Translations under genes and position numbers: made by a program
Notes under the pieces: generated by a model
What the model was told of the DNA's origin: nothing
Databases searched by the model: none
The model's input: the letters and a program-made list of their open reading frames with translations, nothing else
NCBI GenBank assembly: GCA_902787555.1
Contig: CADAGO010000023.1
Span: 1 to 64,000, forward strand
Source: an uncultured Bacteroidales bacterium
GTDB lineage: Bacteria > Bacteroidota > Bacteroidia > Bacteroidales > Bacteroidaceae
Reading direction: 5' to 3'
DNA: 64,000 nucleotides
Shown here: in pieces, positions 62,310-64,000 of the stretch
How positions within the stretch are numbered: the first letter of the stretch is position 1
How the letters are laid out: each line of letters starts with the position of its first letter

Positions 62310-63173
62310 TTAATATGTTATCACTTCCAGCCCCTCATCCGTCATCAGAAAAGTATGCTCCCACTGAGCCGAATCACTATAGTCCTCTGTATAGACAGTC
62401 CAACCGTCTTCCTCGTCTACCACAACTTCCCAATCTCCTGCATTAACCATTGGCTCAATAGTAAACACCATGCCTGGAACAAGCAACATACCACTACCCT
62501 TTTTGCCGTAATGCTCAATGTCGGGATCTTCGTGGAAGGCATTACCCACACCATGACCACATAGGTCACGGACGATGGTATAACCATTTTTATGAGCATA
62601 TTTCGCAATAGCGTTGCCCATATCGCCAACGAAAGTATATGGTTTGCAAACTTCGGCTCCAATATCGAGACATTCCTTTGCTACCCGAACAAGACGCTCA
62701 CGCTCTGAAGAAGTTTTACCAATGATGAACATACGGCTTGCATCAGCGAAATATCCGTTAAGGATAGTTGTCACATCCACGTTCACTATGTCACCCTCTT
62801 CCAATACTTCTTCCTCACTCGGAATACCATGACACACTACATCGTTTTTTGACACACATACGCTCTTGGGAAACCCCTCGTAGTTGAGTGGAGCAGGAAT
62901 TCCTCCATGGGCAGTCGTGAAATCGTAAACGATACGGTCGATCTCTGCTGTTGTCATTCCTTCGCGAATCTTCTCCGTCACATGATCAAGTAGCGCAGTG
63001 TTCAGTTTGCCAGCACAACGAATTCCCTCAATTTGCTCTGGTGTTTTGATAAGTTCGCGGGTAGGGCATAATTTCCCTTTATTTTGGAACCAAAGAATAC
63101 GCTTGTCCATCTCCGTCAAAGGCTGCCCCTTTAACGGATGCCAATTCCTAGGATTTTTATTGAATAAACTCAT
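62310..63173 (-). CDS. map: Methionine aminopeptidase, type I
   Basis: This 287-residue protein has the five metal ligands in their usual contexts: VNVDVTTILNGYFADASRMF (two Asp), CGHGVGNAFHEDP (His), FTIEPMVNAG (Glu), and QWEHTFLMTD (Glu). The N-terminal extension of about 40 residues (NPRNWHPLKGQPL) is common in Bacteroidetes. It removes initiator Met from new proteins. The promoter -7 box is TAACTTTG on the minus strand at 63193-63200, 19 nt before the ATG. Confidence 0.96.
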   Translation of the reverse strand: MSLFNKNPRNWHPLKGQPLTEMDKRILWFQNKGKLCPTRELIKTPEQIEGIRCAGKLNTALLDHVTEKIREGMTTAEIDRIVYDFTTAHGGIPAPLNYEGFPKSVCVSKNDVVCHGIPSEEEVLEEGDIVNVDVTTILNGYFADASRMFIIGKTSSERERLVRVAKECLDIGAEVCKPYTFVGDMGNAIAKYAHKNGYTIVRDLCGHGVGNAFHEDPDIEHYGKKGSGMLLVPGMVFTIEPMVNAGDWEVVVDEEDGWTVYTEDYSDSAQWEHTFLMTDEGLEVITY

Positions 63174-63232
63174 AATATCTATTAAACGGATGCAAAGTTA
63201 CAAAAAAGAAAGCAAACATAGGAAAGAATTAC

Positions 63233-63919
63233 TTAAAAAATGTAATTTTGCAACTTTTCCAGCTCCTCGTCAGTAAAGATAGTGGTAGCACGTAGCTGCT
63301 CCATGTCGGTAATAGGGCCATAGAGCCTTTGAAAATTGCTGATTGCTTTTGCCTTGTCGTAGCCAATGTATGGATGACGAGACATCTCTGCAAACGACAT
63401 ATCGCTAATCCGGAAATGACGAATTTGAGTAGTATCGACAGTAAACCATTTTAGCATCGATGGTTCTACGTATCGTACTTCGAGGATTTGCTCTACGGTG
63501 TAAAAACCACCAAGTCGTTCGCGACGCTGAACAATCCATCGGGCAATATTCTGACCAATACCTGGGATACGTTGGAGGAGTATGGTGTCTGCAGTGTTGA
63601 GGTCAATTGTCGTAAGTTCTGAGAACTTTGAGGAGTGAACAGGTTTAGGATTATCATAAGTCGAGTGCTCTTGATTAGAGCTATACGAACTATACGACCT
63701 ATTGGAATGATGAGACTTATAGGACCTATGGGGGCCAAAGGACTGATGAGACTCATAAGTCCTAGGAGAGTTCAAGGCTTTAATAAATGTCTGTGGTAGT
63801 AAAGGTACAGAAACTAGCGGCTGTTTCCGTTGGCCAAACAAAACGATGCCGGCAATGATGCAGCACGCAATGATGGCAAGCGCTATTACGGCTCTTCTGT
63901 CTGCCTTAGAATACCCCAT
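63233..63919 (-). CDS. ComEA-like helix-hairpin-helix protein with tripeptide-repeat linker
   Basis: This 228-residue protein has an N-terminal membrane anchor (VIALAIIACCIIAGIVLFG). A linker at about 50-85 is made of tripeptides such as YES-HQS-FGP-HRS-YKS-HHS-NRS-YSS. Two helix-hairpin-helix regions follow: TIDLNTADTILLQRIPGIG with NIARWIVQRRERLGG, then a second unit around RHPYIGYDKAKAISNFQR. HhH domains bind DNA without sequence specificity. ComEA takes part in DNA uptake, but many Bacteroidetes members are simply HhH envelope proteins. The linker DNA has a clear 9-nt period, suggesting expansion of a short repeat. Confidence 0.85.
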   Translation of the reverse strand: MGYSKADRRAVIALAIIACCIIAGIVLFGQRKQPLVSVPLLPQTFIKALNSPRTYESHQSFGPHRSYKSHHSNRSYSSYSSNQEHSTYDNPKPVHSSKFSELTTIDLNTADTILLQRIPGIGQNIARWIVQRRERLGGFYTVEQILEVRYVEPSMLKWFTVDTTQIRHFRISDMSFAEMSRHPYIGYDKAKAISNFQRLYGPITDMEQLRATTIFTDEELEKLQNYIF

Positions 63920-63931
63920 ACCCTTTTCTGT

Positions 63932-64000
63932 TTAAATATGTAATTTATCTACTGCTGTCACCACTTTGGCTGCGAGTGACATGAAGGCAACTCCTTCGGG
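63932..64000 (-). CDS. C-terminal end of a protein continuing beyond the window
   Basis: On the minus strand a frame enters from the window edge and reads 22 codons (with GVAFMSLAAKVVTAVDKLHI) to a TAA at 63932-63934. This is 12 nt upstream of the ComEA-like start, as expected for the previous gene of an operon. Too short to identify. Confidence 0.5.
   Translation of the reverse strand, partial: PEGVAFMSLAAKVVTAVDKLHI

Overview
The window looks like part of a Bacteroidales chromosome, most likely Prevotella or a close relative. Supporting signs are promoter boxes of the Bacteroidetes type (TAnnTTTG near -7) before most genes, few Shine-Dalgarno sequences, a fused FeoA-FeoB, a PnuT-type thiamine transporter under a TPP riboswitch, many lipoproteins, and several long secreted proteins that share a short C-terminal tail resembling type IX secretion sorting signals. 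No phage, integrase or intact insertion sequence was found.

Layout. 1-1473: end of a secreted modular protein with an apparent 7-nt frameshifting deletion. 1538-2238: tRNA-Pro(GGG) and yjbQ. 2330-5877: an 11-bp repeat element, a TPP riboswitch, a TonB-dependent receptor and pnuT (thiamine uptake). 5919-28009: polysaccharide region with two large modular surface proteins, GH31, a BNR-type propeller protein, an esterase and its broken duplicate, and GH115, interrupted by a DKNYY lipoprotein, a HepT/MntA toxin-antitoxin pair and dense intergenic repeats. 28132-30271: queuosine operon (yhhQ-queC-queF) behind a candidate preQ1-I riboswitch. 31018-37986: iron alcohol dehydrogenase, FeoAB with its Cys-rich partner, a Rid-like protein, a lipoprotein and a metal permease. 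38065-46726: rsmG, an MBL hydrolase, a sigma-54 activator, lptE, secG, a zinc-ribbon/FHA protein, two AraC regulators, nhaA and an MFS carrier, tightly packed. 46934-49900: CE1-type esterase and GH51. 51796-56711: three-gene operon (glycosyltransferase/HIT-like fusion, SpoIID, AmpG-like) that suggests cell-wall fragment handling. 56803-64000: housekeeping genes (radical SAM, metX, mazG, rsmE, pncC, tsaD, map, a ComEA-like protein).

How the genes work together. GH115 (glucuronidase), GH51 (arabinofuranosidase), the esterases and GH31 together fit side-chain removal from arabinoglucuronoxylan or related hemicellulose, although no SusC/SusD pair is present here. Thiamine and queuosine precursor genes are each placed behind a metabolite-sensing RNA.

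Most unusual content. Two intergenic loci (about 20480-20690 and 59000-59200) share a complete small-RNA architecture on the minus strand: the same -33/-7 promoter spacing, an array of exactly 22-nt units in which a 6-nt box alternates with a 16-nt mini-hairpin with variable stem and a G-R-Y-N loop, and an almost invariant terminator hairpin. I do not recognise this family. A third 22-nt periodic array (15656-15836, eight units of two types) and three loci with 11-bp units behind a common 24-bp head (2330, 30365, 51005) may be related and are reported separately.
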